Source of the DNA: CAZUMW01 sp964621615
GTDB lineage: Bacteria > Desulfobacterota > WTBG01 > CAIYCZ01 > CAIRTM01
DNA length: 44,401 nucleotides
Direction of reading: 5' to 3'
Assembly: GCA_964621615.1 (NCBI GenBank)
Contig: CAZUMW010000039.1
Location: forward strand, 1-44,401
The position numbers and the translations under genes were made by a program. Positions 15,991 to 24,610 of this stretch are shown here, in pieces (within the stretch, counting starts at the first letter, position 1; every line of letters begins with the position of its first letter). A model generated the notes under the pieces. That model searched no databases. It was not told where the DNA came from and worked only from the letters and a program-made list of their open reading frames with translations.

Positions 15991-18099
15991 ATGCCCGCCT
16001 CAGACAGATTATTCATTGAAGAAAGCACCGGCTCGCTTATACCGCTTTCCCGCCTGTGTTTTTTTCTGAAGCCCTTCTTTTCACCATACAAAGGCAGCAT
16101 CGTCCTCACAATTATTCTTGCCATGGGCGTTATCGCCTCGGAGCTTACGCTGCCTCAGCTGTTTAAATATGCACTTGACGGCTCCATAACCGCCTTCGCC
16201 CGTAAAATAGATCTCACAGACACCGTTCGCATGCCTGAGGCACTTCCCGAAAGCGTTCGCGGATCATTGATTTCCGCAGGCGGGGAGAACATTTTTTTCA
16301 TTCTCCCCGAGCACCTGAAATCACTTGACGCTCAGGTGATAAACAGGCTTGAAACGTCAGGAATACTCACCCAAAACCGATACTATGCTGCAGCAGCCGA
16401 CAGCACAACGTCGCGCATAGCGGACAGTCACCCTTCCCTGTTCACTAAAACAGACCGCTTTGTCCTGATCGACCGCACAAGCCTTTCACTTCTGAGCAGA
16501 AACGAACTCACACAGCTTCGCACACAGGATATTCATACGGTAGCCCTCATCTCCGCTGTCTTTCTGTCAGTTCTTGCAGCCGGCTTTGTTCTTAATTTTC
16601 TTCAGATCTACATAGTCGAATATACCAGCCAGCGCATCATGCACGATATCAGGCTCACCGTATTTGGTCATGTACAGACACGCGCAATGACTTTTTTTGT
16701 TCGCAACCCGATCGGCCGTCTTGTCACACGCGTTACCAACGACATTCAGAATCTCCATGAAATGTTCAACGCTCTTTTTGCAAACATTGCAAAAGACCTG
16801 ATGGTTATTCTGGGCATTATGCTCGTGCTGCTGTATGTTAACTGGAGGCTGTGCCTGGCATGCTTTTGCATATTGCCCCTGCTTATCCTCTGCTCCTATT
16901 TCTTCAGCAAAGCCTCCCGCCGTGCTTTCAGGGAAGTCCGTATGAAAATCGCCGCACTTAATGCCCAGATACAGGAAAACATAGCCGGTATTGCGGTTAT
17001 AAAAGCCTTTTGCCGCGAAGCGCTGAACCGCAAAAAGTTCGGGCAGCTTAATCGTGAGAATTACCGGGCAAATATGAAACAGACACTGGTGTTCGCATTG
17101 TTCAACCCCGTGGTTGATCTCAGCAGGACGGTAGCCATTGCGCTTATTATCTGGTACGGCGGGGGCAAGGTTCTGCAGCAGGCGGTAACGCTCGGCACCC
17201 TTGTGCTTTTTTTATATTACATGCGGCTGTTTTTCAGACCGATTCAGGACCTGGCTGAAAAATATAATATTATTCAATCGGCTCTGGCCTCGCTTGAGCG
17301 GTTATATCTGCTGATGAGGGACACTACAGCGCTCCCCGCGGTCAGCAATCCCTTATCTCCCGATCGCTTTCGCGGCTCCATCGAATTTTCACACGTCACC
17401 TTCGGGTACAGCCCTGACGAACCGGTGCTCCGCGATGTGTCCTTCAGGATCAGCCCCGGTGAAACCGTTGCGGTGGTCGGCATGACCGGTGCCGGCAAGT
17501 CGACTATCATCAACCTTCTTGAGCGCTTTTATGACGGCTATGACGGAACCATCCGCATAGACAATATCGATATCGCCGACATTCCCGCCTCCTGCATCCG
17601 CAGGCACATCGGGCTGGTCATGCAGGATGTTTTTCTGTTTGCCGGTACAGTGAGACACAATATTGCTCTTGATAATGATACGGCCTCAGATGATCAGATC
17701 AATGCAGTACTGAACAAAGTGAATGCCCATCACTTTGTTAACCGGCTTCCCCGAAATCTTTATGCAGAGGTCGCCGAAGGAGGAAAATCATTTTCCGCCG
17801 GTGAGCGTCAGCTTCTGTCAATGGCACGGGTTGTGCTCAAAGACCCGGCAATTCTCATACTCGACGAGGCAACGGCCTATATAGATCCGGTAACTGAGCA
17901 GTATATCCAGGATGCGATAGACACCATAATGCAGGGCCGAACCTCACTCATCATTGCCCATCGCTTTTCAACAATCCGCAAGGCGGACAGGATTATCGTT
18001 CTGCACCGCGGCAGGATATATGAACAGGGAACCCACAGTGAGCTGTTGGCAAAAAAGGGGCTGTACCACAAGCTGTACACTCTGCAGTATATGTCCTGA
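15991..18099 (+). CDS. ABC exporter half-transporter with intact ATP site and extracytoplasmic insert (BmrD/YheH-like)
   Basis: The 702-residue protein has a type-1 exporter membrane domain and an ATPase with Walker A GMTGAGKST (from G497), Walker B ILILDEATAYID with catalytic E626, and H-loop IAHRFSTI with H657. Its signature is degenerate, FSAGER (601-606). Paired with the preceding protein it would give one consensus and one degenerate ATP site. About 110 residues (roughly 60-175) are inserted between the first two membrane helices, predicted outside the membrane. BmrD of the BmrCD exporter has an insert in the same place. The length is about 100 residues over a normal half-transporter because of it. 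Confidence 0.92.
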   Translation: MPASDRLFIEESTGSLIPLSRLCFFLKPFFSPYKGSIVLTIILAMGVIASELTLPQLFKYALDGSITAFARKIDLTDTVRMPEALPESVRGSLISAGGENIFFILPEHLKSLDAQVINRLETSGILTQNRYYAAAADSTTSRIADSHPSLFTKTDRFVLIDRTSLSLLSRNELTQLRTQDIHTVALISAVFLSVLAAGFVLNFLQIYIVEYTSQRIMHDIRLTVFGHVQTRAMTFFVRNPIGRLVTRVTNDIQNLHEMFNALFANIAKDLMVILGIMLVLLYVNWRLCLACFCILPLLILCSYFFSKASRRAFREVRMKIAALNAQIQENIAGIAVIKAFCREALNRKKFGQLNRENYRANMKQTLVFALFNPVVDLSRTVAIALIIWYGGGKVLQQAVTLGTLVLFLYYMRLFFRPIQDLAEKYNIIQSALASLERLYLLMRDTTALPAVSNPLSPDRFRGSIEFSHVTFGYSPDEPVLRDVSFRISPGETVAVVGMTGAGKSTIINLLERFYDGYDGTIRIDNIDIADIPASCIRRHIGLVMQDVFLFAGTVRHNIALDNDTASDDQINAVLNKVNAHHFVNRLPRNLYAEVAEGGKSFSAGERQLLSMARVVLKDPAILILDEATAYIDPVTEQYIQDAIDTIMQGRTSLIIAHRFSTIRKADRIIVLHRGRIYEQGTHSELLAKKGLYHKLYTLQYMS

Positions 18100-18387
18100 C
18101 AGCCGGCAGCCTGCCCTTTCCGGCGTATGCAGGGGCAGAATTTTCCCACCCCGGTTATATTCACCACCATGGCTGTCGGCATCATTGACACCGCATCGCC
18201 GGTTTGATGTGGACCGCACTATACATGCGATATTACAATAATGTTTAAATACTATAATATTTTGATATTTCATGCCTTTTTCCAACATATCTGCATCGTT
18301 CCGCTTCGGGCACCGCTGCATGTGCATATGGCACAATATATGCTTAATATCTGTACAAAAAAACCGTATCAACAGGTATATACCATT

Positions 18388-19197
18388 ATGCGCATAATTA
18401 TTTTTATCATTTGCTTTACGGGTATTATCCTCTTTTCAGCCGGCATCTATGAGAACACAAACGCACTAAGGTCAAATGTGCTCAGCATCCTCATTGTATG
18501 CGGCGGCACATTCCTTGCCACTGCAATATCCTTCCCGCGTGATAAACTGAGGATTATCGGCGCCACTTTAAAAAAAGCCTACAGCTCGGATTCGTTTCCC
18601 TATGCCCGGTATACCCGGCGCATTGTGCAGACCGCGCGCGAGTACAAGCGCTCGGGCTTTAAAAGCCTTCTGCATGCGTCAAAATCATATCCCAATCCAT
18701 ACCTCCAAATAGGGCTTCGCATGGTCGCCGACGGGAGCGCATGGGAGGACATTAAAACATCACTTGATAAGGAATTCCTTTTTGAGCAGGATGAAATCGA
18801 CACAGCCGAGCGCGTGCTGCGCTCGATGTCAAAATATGCCCCTTCATTCGGGCTGGCCGGTACCATTATCGGGCTGATGAGAATATTTCCGCAACTGTCG
18901 AACCCGCATAATATAGGCCATGCTATTTCGCTTGCGCTGCTCACCACGCTCTACGGTGTGCTGTTTTCAAATCTGGTATTTCTTCCGCTTGCAAACAAGC
19001 TCAGGGACAAGGCAGAAGATGACACAGCGCTCTACCGGTACATTCTCGAGGCGCTCAGCTGCGTTTATGATAAGGAATACTCAATCGTGATAGAGCAGCG
19101 GCTTAAATCGGCTGTTCCCTCACATGCGCTGCGAAGCTATAAAAGCAGCACGGATACATCCATGCACATATCCGCAGGCTTATCAGAACACGCATAA
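18388..19197 (+). CDS. MotA/TolQ-family proton channel subunit
   Basis: The 269-residue protein (ATG 18388 chosen because the membrane-helix start MRIIIFIICFTGIILFSAG is MotA-like; upstream residues are not) has four membrane segments. The MotA core is MSKYAPSFGLAGTIIGLMRIF followed by IGHAISLALLTTLYGVLFSNLVFLPLANKL. MotA forms the stator ring that couples ion flow to rotation. It is followed after 17 bp by a MotB-like gene. No flagellar gene is in the window, so the pair is an orphan stator and may power flagella encoded elsewhere or another envelope process. Confidence 0.85.
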   Translation: MRIIIFIICFTGIILFSAGIYENTNALRSNVLSILIVCGGTFLATAISFPRDKLRIIGATLKKAYSSDSFPYARYTRRIVQTAREYKRSGFKSLLHASKSYPNPYLQIGLRMVADGSAWEDIKTSLDKEFLFEQDEIDTAERVLRSMSKYAPSFGLAGTIIGLMRIFPQLSNPHNIGHAISLALLTTLYGVLFSNLVFLPLANKLRDKAEDDTALYRYILEALSCVYDKEYSIVIEQRLKSAVPSHALRSYKSSTDTSMHISAGLSEHA

Positions 19198-19214
19198 CCG
19201 AGGTATACTGCAGT

Positions 19215-19859
19215 ATGCACACCCATAGCAACAGCAATCATGGCGTTAATTCCCGTAAGCGTATCTCTGATGATAACGTATCATGGCTCATTACATTTGC
19301 GGATCTCATGACAATTTTACTGGTATTTTCTTTTATCACCTACACAGCCCGCACCGAAGTCATTGCCGAGATGCCCAAACCGAAGACTGAAATTCACCCG
19401 CCGGCATCATTCACATCGCTGGCATATGCCAATACAGATGTAAAGCACAAAAAAAGTGTATCACTGCCGGTCTATATTCCCGAACAGCGTCACAAATCCA
19501 CAAAAGCAGAAAACCGGGATACACTTGTTCTAAGAAAAATACTCACCTTCTATACGGACAGCCCGTCTCTCAAAGATCATCACAAACGCTGCATCGGAGA
19601 CATTGTCAAACTTGCCCAAAAAAACGAATCGACAAGAATAATTGTCGCTGCGGACGTCGGTGACCGGCACAGCACCGGCATGTGCCATGTAAATGATGTG
19701 TGCGGCTATCTCAGGCATGAATGCGATATTCCGAAAAAAAGAATATACATTCAATCGCTCCCGCACATCCCCGCACCCATGTCCGCTTCCGGGCATCAGG
19801 GCATAAAGAAGAGACAGTCAGTTGAAATATCCCTTATAAAGCCTTTCTGGTGCCTGTAA
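19215..19859 (+). CDS. MotB-like stator protein with divergent OmpA domain
   Basis: The 214-residue protein has the MotB N-terminal signature DDNVSWLITFADLMTILLVF, with proton-carrying D30 in the single membrane helix. A linker follows, then an OmpA-like domain (about 100-210). In that domain the usual GHTDxxG loop reads AADVGDRH and the conserved arginine of the SxxRA helix is absent (NDVCGYL). The residues known to hold peptidoglycan diaminopimelate are therefore not clearly kept. It pairs with the MotA-like gene 17 bp upstream. Ion conduction looks possible; cell-wall anchoring may differ. Confidence 0.8.
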   Translation: MHTHSNSNHGVNSRKRISDDNVSWLITFADLMTILLVFSFITYTARTEVIAEMPKPKTEIHPPASFTSLAYANTDVKHKKSVSLPVYIPEQRHKSTKAENRDTLVLRKILTFYTDSPSLKDHHKRCIGDIVKLAQKNESTRIIVAADVGDRHSTGMCHVNDVCGYLRHECDIPKKRIYIQSLPHIPAPMSASGHQGIKKRQSVEISLIKPFWCL

Positions 19860-19989
19860 GCCTCCGTCGTAACTGCAAGCCCTGAACAAATATTCATCTA
19901 AACCGTCACCGGTCCCGGATTCGCATCAACTGCAGCCCCGAACCGGCTATCTTTTAAAAAAACAAACATAAATAACAGACATTGCATTG

Positions 19990-20017
19990 TTGCTTTTCTT
20001 TCTGTATCTGTTAAAAT
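19990..20017 (+). promoter_or_regulatory. Promoter candidate for the 59-residue Cys protein
   Basis: TTGCTT (19990-19995) and TAAAAT (20012-20017) are separated by 16 bp. A start site near 20024 would give a leader of about 40 nt before the ATG at 20065. Confidence 0.4.
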
Positions 20018-20064
20018 ATATCGTAAAAATTATATGAATCGTACATCAATAAGGGGGGAGAGCA

Positions 20065-20244
20065 ATGAACAAAGATGAACACATTTGCAAAGGTGACCAC
20101 ACAGGTCATATCTGCCTGCTGGCAAGCCAGGACAAATTTGACGAAATAAAAGAGATTACCAGGAATCCCAAATTCATATGTTTTAATTGCGGAAGAGTCG
20201 CCGATTGCGAGAAAAACCTGTGCAACCCTATGTCGCTTGAGTAA
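20065..20244 (+). CDS. Small cysteine-containing protein of unknown function
   Basis: A 59-residue protein with a very strong ribosome-binding site (GGGGGGAG, 5 nt before the ATG) and a clear terminator after it. It has six cysteines: C8, C17, C39, C42, C48 and C53. FICFNCGRVADCEKNLC resembles a small zinc-binding knuckle. I recall similar short proteins in Deltaproteobacteria annotated only as hypothetical, but cannot check this here. It stands alone between motB and the PIN-PhoH gene. Its promoter, ribosome-binding site and terminator suggest a well-expressed single gene. Confidence 0.75.
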   Translation: MNKDEHICKGDHTGHICLLASQDKFDEIKEITRNPKFICFNCGRVADCEKNLCNPMSLE

Positions 20245-20248
20245 AGAA

Positions 20249-20292
20249 GATAAAACGGCAGCGGATATCGCTTTCCGCCGCCGTTTTTATCA
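20249..20292 (+). terminator. Rho-independent terminator after the 59-residue protein
   Basis: The arms GATAAAACGGCAGCGGA and TCCGCCGCCGTTTTTATC are near-complementary and the structure ends in TTTTT. It begins 4 bp after the stop codon and separates this gene from the PIN-PhoH gene. Confidence 0.85.
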
Positions 20293-20368
20293 ATATTTTT
20301 TTCACTCTGCCGCCGTTCGTTATGCTGCATCTGATCACAAACATAGGTTAGCCCCCCTTCCCTGTTAT

Positions 20369-21700
20369 ATGATAAAGCCTAACAAAAAAATATTTGTACT
20401 CGATACAAACGTCATCCTTCACGACAGCTCCTGTATTTATCAATTTCAAGAAAACGATATTGTTATTCCAATAACCGTTCTTGAGGAGCTTGACCATTTC
20501 AAAAAAGGCAACGCCACTATCAACCATCACGCCCGGGAGTTTGTCAGGACACTCGATGCGCTGAGCGGGGACAGCCTTTTTAACGGAGGTGTCGAGATCG
20601 GATCCAGCCTTGGCAAAATCAGCATCGAGCTTGAAAAAGAATTTCATTCAGATCTTTCCTTCAACTATTCAAAACAAAACCCCGATCACCATATCCTCAA
20701 TATCGCCTATGATTTGTCACGGCGATTCCCGGCTAAACAGATCATCCTTGTCTCAAAAGACGTCAACCTGCGCATGAAAGCCAAATCGGTCGGCATAATG
20801 GCGCAGGATTATATTTCCGATCATGTTGACGATATGTCAAAGCTGTTCAGCGGATATCGCACTGAGGATAATATCGAGGGTAATAAAATAGAGCTGATGT
20901 ACACCGAGCCGTTTACCGTTGATATTGACGAGCTCAGCCTCAGCGCGCCTCCTCAGCCAAACGAATACATGATACTGCGGTGCGGTAAAAAATCAGCCCT
21001 CGGTGTTTATGACGGTTCAAACAACCATATCCGACGCGTTGACAAGGTGACGGCCTACGGCATAACGCCCCGCAACGCCGAACAGACATTCGCCATCGAC
21101 GCAATAATGGACCCGTCAATCCAGCTGGTAACCCTAACCGGAAAAGCGGGCACTGGAAAAACACTTATTGCGCTGGCCGGCGCTCTTGAAAGCAGAAAAC
21201 AATTCAGGCAGATCATGCTCGCCCGTCCTATTGTCGCGCTGGGCAATCGTGACATCGGCTATCTTCCCGGGGATATCGAATCAAAGCTCGATCCCTACAT
21301 GCAGCCGCTGTTCGACAATCTGGGGGTTATTCAAAACCAGTTTCCTGCATCCAATACAAAGCACAAAAAAATCAGGGAATTCCTTGAGCAGGAAAAGCTT
21401 GTTATCTGCCCTCTTTCATACATACGGGGCCGGAGCCTGGTAAATATCTGCTTCATAATCGATGAGGCACAGAACCTGACACCGCTGGAAGTTAAAACAA
21501 TTATTACGCGTGCTGGCGAAGGCACAAAGATTATTTTTACCGGCGACATTTATCAGATTGATCATCCGTATCTCAATGCACATTCAAACGGTCTGAGCAA
21601 TCTTATAGCAAAAATGCAGGGTCAGCATATTTTCACGCACATAAATTTGAAAAAAGGTGAGCGCTCCGAGCTTGCGGAGCTTGCGAGCGATCTTCTGTAA
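20369..21700 (+). CDS. PIN-domain / PhoH-family ATPase (PhoH2/YlaK-like)
   Basis: The 443-residue protein begins with a PIN ribonuclease domain (about 5-135) with acidic FVLDTNVILHD near the start and a second acidic segment, VSKDVNLRMKA. The C-terminal PhoH ATPase domain (about 225-440) has Walker A LTGKAGTGKTLIAL and Walker B CFIIDEAQNLTPLEVKTIITR, ending IIFTGD. This fusion is the PhoH2 type, reported as an RNA helicase/ribonuclease and linked in some bacteria to a small upstream antitoxin-like gene. ATG 20369 is chosen because the PIN domain starts right there; an upstream in-frame extension overlaps the terminator. The small upstream Cys gene is not an obvious PhoAT antitoxin. Confidence 0.9.
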   Translation: MIKPNKKIFVLDTNVILHDSSCIYQFQENDIVIPITVLEELDHFKKGNATINHHAREFVRTLDALSGDSLFNGGVEIGSSLGKISIELEKEFHSDLSFNYSKQNPDHHILNIAYDLSRRFPAKQIILVSKDVNLRMKAKSVGIMAQDYISDHVDDMSKLFSGYRTEDNIEGNKIELMYTEPFTVDIDELSLSAPPQPNEYMILRCGKKSALGVYDGSNNHIRRVDKVTAYGITPRNAEQTFAIDAIMDPSIQLVTLTGKAGTGKTLIALAGALESRKQFRQIMLARPIVALGNRDIGYLPGDIESKLDPYMQPLFDNLGVIQNQFPASNTKHKKIREFLEQEKLVICPLSYIRGRSLVNICFIIDEAQNLTPLEVKTIITRAGEGTKIIFTGDIYQIDHPYLNAHSNGLSNLIAKMQGQHIFTHINLKKGERSELAELASDLL

Positions 21701-21840
21701 TCAGAATGAACGGAATCTTTCTTAATGTCAAAAATATATAATGAGGACAGTCGTATCGACTGCCTTCACCCGGCTTGTCAGTGTTATTCCGGATCATTGC
21801 TGATGCTCTGTTATACTCTATAGCATGCTCCTATATACCC

Positions 21841-22812
21841 ATGGAAGAGAACAAAAACATTCAAAAGGTCATCATACGGGAATATCAGCCGCATGAAACT
21901 ATTGTGAACGAGGGCGCCGCCAACGACCGTTTTTTTGTTATTCTGACCGGGTCTGTTGAAATACTTCAAAAAAACAAAAGCATAAGACTGCTTAAAGACG
22001 GGGATGTTTTCGGCATAGAGAATTATTATCTGAATTGCCCCTACACCACCACCGCGCTGTCACAGTCAAAATCCCGCATCGCCTCCTACCACATAAGCAT
22101 GATAGAGGACATTATTTACGACCACCCCCATCTTACGCATCAGATTCTGACCTCGATTGTGAAACAGCTCGAGCAAACAACCTGTTTCGCCGTAAAGCAG
22201 ATTCCATTTGAGAATGTGTATGACCTGCGCGAGCAGCTGCTCCAGGAGGATGAGGAAACCGCCGGCAGCGTGCAGCCTGAGGCTGAGCCGCCGCCTGAGC
22301 ATGTCCGGCAGCCTGCCGGTGAGGCGGGAAAAATGACATTCCACGATGATATTCTGTGCTGTTTTATTGAGGAAACTTCAGAGCTCATCAAGGATCTGCA
22401 TCAGACGGGTGAATCGCTTAAGCTTGTTGGCATACCCAATGATACCGAATCAAAACTTCTGATAGATTTTGCTCAGAAGCTGAATCGGCTCATCGGGGGA
22501 ACAGCATCCATGGGATTTGAGCAGTTCACTCCGCTTGCCCGCAAAACGTCTCTTATAGCGGCGCGATGCGCTGAGATACGCGAAATGACCATCAGAACGC
22601 TTATAAGCAACATGAACCTGGTGGTCTCGGTTCTCGGCTCCTGCTTTAAGGATCTTGATTCAATCAAAAGCGTTGAGGACAAAATTCCCGCCCTCGAGCA
22701 GCGGCTCGAGATCTGCATGGAATCTATCGGTATCGATAATCCCGATATCAAAACACAGGAACAAATCGACGAAATATTCAGTAATGTGAAAAAATCCCCT
22801 CCCGCGGAATGA
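21841..22812 (+). CDS. Cyclic-nucleotide-binding-domain protein with helical C-terminus
   Basis: The 323-residue protein (ATG 21841) starts with a CRP-type beta-roll (about 8-110): YQPHETIVNEGAANDRFFVILTGSVEIL and LLKDGDVFGIENYYL. The usual nucleotide-contact residues after FGE are not kept, so cAMP or cGMP binding is doubtful. A Pro/Glu-rich linker (about 135-165) follows, then an all-helical region (about 170-310) that I do not recognise. No DNA-binding helix-turn-helix is visible, so it is not a CRP-type regulator. It converges with a Ser/Thr kinase gene 57 bp away. Confidence 0.75.
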   Translation: MEENKNIQKVIIREYQPHETIVNEGAANDRFFVILTGSVEILQKNKSIRLLKDGDVFGIENYYLNCPYTTTALSQSKSRIASYHISMIEDIIYDHPHLTHQILTSIVKQLEQTTCFAVKQIPFENVYDLREQLLQEDEETAGSVQPEAEPPPEHVRQPAGEAGKMTFHDDILCCFIEETSELIKDLHQTGESLKLVGIPNDTESKLLIDFAQKLNRLIGGTASMGFEQFTPLARKTSLIAARCAEIREMTIRTLISNMNLVVSVLGSCFKDLDSIKSVEDKIPALEQRLEICMESIGIDNPDIKTQEQIDEIFSNVKKSPPAE

Positions 22813-22833
22813 GCCGGCAGGCGTCGAACTTTG

Positions 22834-22847
22834 TCTTACATGTAAGA
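22834..22847. repeat. Perfect 14-bp palindrome between convergent genes
   Basis: TCTTACATGTAAGA is self-complementary. It lies in the 57-bp gap between the ends of the cNMP-domain gene and the kinase gene. It may be a small bidirectional terminator stem, but no T run supports this. Confidence 0.35.
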
Positions 22848-22869
22848 AATTATCTGACAGAGCATTGAC

Positions 22870-24378
22870 CTACTGCTGTGACATGCGGATGAGATTGCGG
22901 ATTTTCTCAAGATCGGTTTTTGCTATGTGAGTGAAACTGCATCCAAAGGCGACATGATCAAATTCCTCATTATCGAGTATCCAATGAACGCGCATTGATA
23001 TGGTTGAGTCAAACCGGATTTCCTCCGCTCCTCTGGTTCTGGTCAGTATAAGAAAATCTCCGATTTTGAGGGTATTCCTGCCGTGGTACAGATTCTTTTC
23101 TATAGAAAAGCTCATTTCATCATATTTGAGTGCAACCAGCTTTGCATAAAGAACATTACCCGGATCCTCGGGCAGCATAAAACCGCCGGGAGGTCCGTCT
23201 TTCAGTGTCAGGCTGATCGCTTCCGCACTGGTAATATTCAGCACAGCGCTTATATCGTTTTCTGACAATGATATTTTTTCCTTCTTTTTCGTTTCTGACG
23301 GCCGCACCGTTTTCCTGTTCGCATCAGTGGCTGCTCCTGCTGCAGCGGAACCGTTTCTCACCGCATCTTTCTGTCCCGCACGTGATGCGTGCACATCGCG
23401 CGTAACCGATTCCTTTATATCAGTCACCAGCTGAAGCATTTGCTCTGCGGATTCAATTCTTTTGTCACTGTCGGGGTGGGTGGTAACAGCCACCAGGTGA
23501 TCCCACTTTTTATCGACCGACGGCACAACCGCGCTCGGTGCCTGGAGATTCGTGTAATCCCTGCAACCCGTTAATAGCCGATATGCGGTAAGGCCAAGCG
23601 AATAGATATCAGTGCGCGCATCGACGGGTTCACCGTTTCTTTGTTCAGGGCTCATATATTCCAGTGTGCCGAGAATCTTTTTCTGTTTTTGCATGTCCCT
23701 TTCGGGCTGTGCCACTTCGCTGCCTGACCCCTGTACCATGGATTTTCTGTGTTCGTCAATCTGCTTCTGTCGCAGCAAATGCGCCAGCCCGAAATCTGCA
23801 ATTTTGATTCTCAGGTTCAGCAGCTTGCCGTCGGCGATGCGGACATCTGAAATCAGTATATTGCCCGGCTTGATATCGCGGTGCACCACACCTGTATTAT
23901 GCGCGTAGGCCATACCGCGCAGGGACTGCTCGAGAATCGAGCAAAGCAGCTTCTGGCCCAGCTTTCCGCCGCTGTAGTGTGCAAGCTCCTTAATGGATAC
24001 AATGGGCATGCCCTTAAGGGTGAGGCCCTTTGCAATCTCCATGCGGATCCACAATATATCATCGGTCTCTCCGAAGTCATCGACCATGACAATATGAGGG
24101 TTATTCAGGTGAGCCATTACTTTGGCTTCCTGCTCGAAGCGGCCGATAAACCCCTCTTTCTCCTTGAGCGCAGGCGACAAAAGCTTCATGGCGAAATGCT
24201 TTTCAAGCTTCTGATGCTCGACTTCATACACTTCGCACATTCCGCCGCGCCCCAGCAGCCGTATAATTCTGTAGCTTCCGAAAATCTGACCCGGCCGGAT
24301 CAGCGGCATTCCGTCGGGGGATGCTTGGTCACCTGTATATTCAGCATAAACAGTTTCTTCCACGATGCTGCCTTTCAC
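22870..24378 (-). CDS. Ser/Thr protein kinase (Hanks type) with PilZ-like C-terminus
   Basis: The 502-residue protein has a complete Hanks-type kinase domain (about 35-330): GRGGMCEVYEV loop, AMKLL lysine, catalytic HRDIKPGNIL, DFGLAHL and the SPEQ activation segment, then DIYSLGLTAYRLL. A low-complexity linker (about 330-375) follows. The final 125 residues resemble a PilZ domain, with VHWILDNEEFDHVAFGCSFTHI. The RxxxR and DxSxxG residues that bind c-di-GMP are not seen, so ligand binding is doubtful. There is no membrane helix, so it is a cytoplasmic kinase. Its substrate is unknown; the convergent cNMP-domain protein is one candidate by position only. Confidence 0.88.
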   Translation of the reverse strand: MKGSIVEETVYAEYTGDQASPDGMPLIRPGQIFGSYRIIRLLGRGGMCEVYEVEHQKLEKHFAMKLLSPALKEKEGFIGRFEQEAKVMAHLNNPHIVMVDDFGETDDILWIRMEIAKGLTLKGMPIVSIKELAHYSGGKLGQKLLCSILEQSLRGMAYAHNTGVVHRDIKPGNILISDVRIADGKLLNLRIKIADFGLAHLLRQKQIDEHRKSMVQGSGSEVAQPERDMQKQKKILGTLEYMSPEQRNGEPVDARTDIYSLGLTAYRLLTGCRDYTNLQAPSAVVPSVDKKWDHLVAVTTHPDSDKRIESAEQMLQLVTDIKESVTRDVHASRAGQKDAVRNGSAAAGAATDANRKTVRPSETKKKEKISLSENDISAVLNITSAEAISLTLKDGPPGGFMLPEDPGNVLYAKLVALKYDEMSFSIEKNLYHGRNTLKIGDFLILTRTRGAEEIRFDSTISMRVHWILDNEEFDHVAFGCSFTHIAKTDLEKIRNLIRMSQQ

Positions 24379-24610
24379 CCATGCTGCTGTACGGCATCTG
24401 ATTGCGTTAATGCGCCAAATACGTTATATGAGTAACAATACTATGGCTTAACGGTATAAACAAACCGGGGAAGCGTCCGCATTTTTTTGCTTCTCTCCAT
24501 TGATATGAAGCCCAGGTACAGCCGCTGCTCTTATATAACTCATACTGTTGTTATCGTTTGATAGTGCCGTATCTGAAGTAATAATAGTTCAGCCGCCCCA
24601 AACACTGCCC

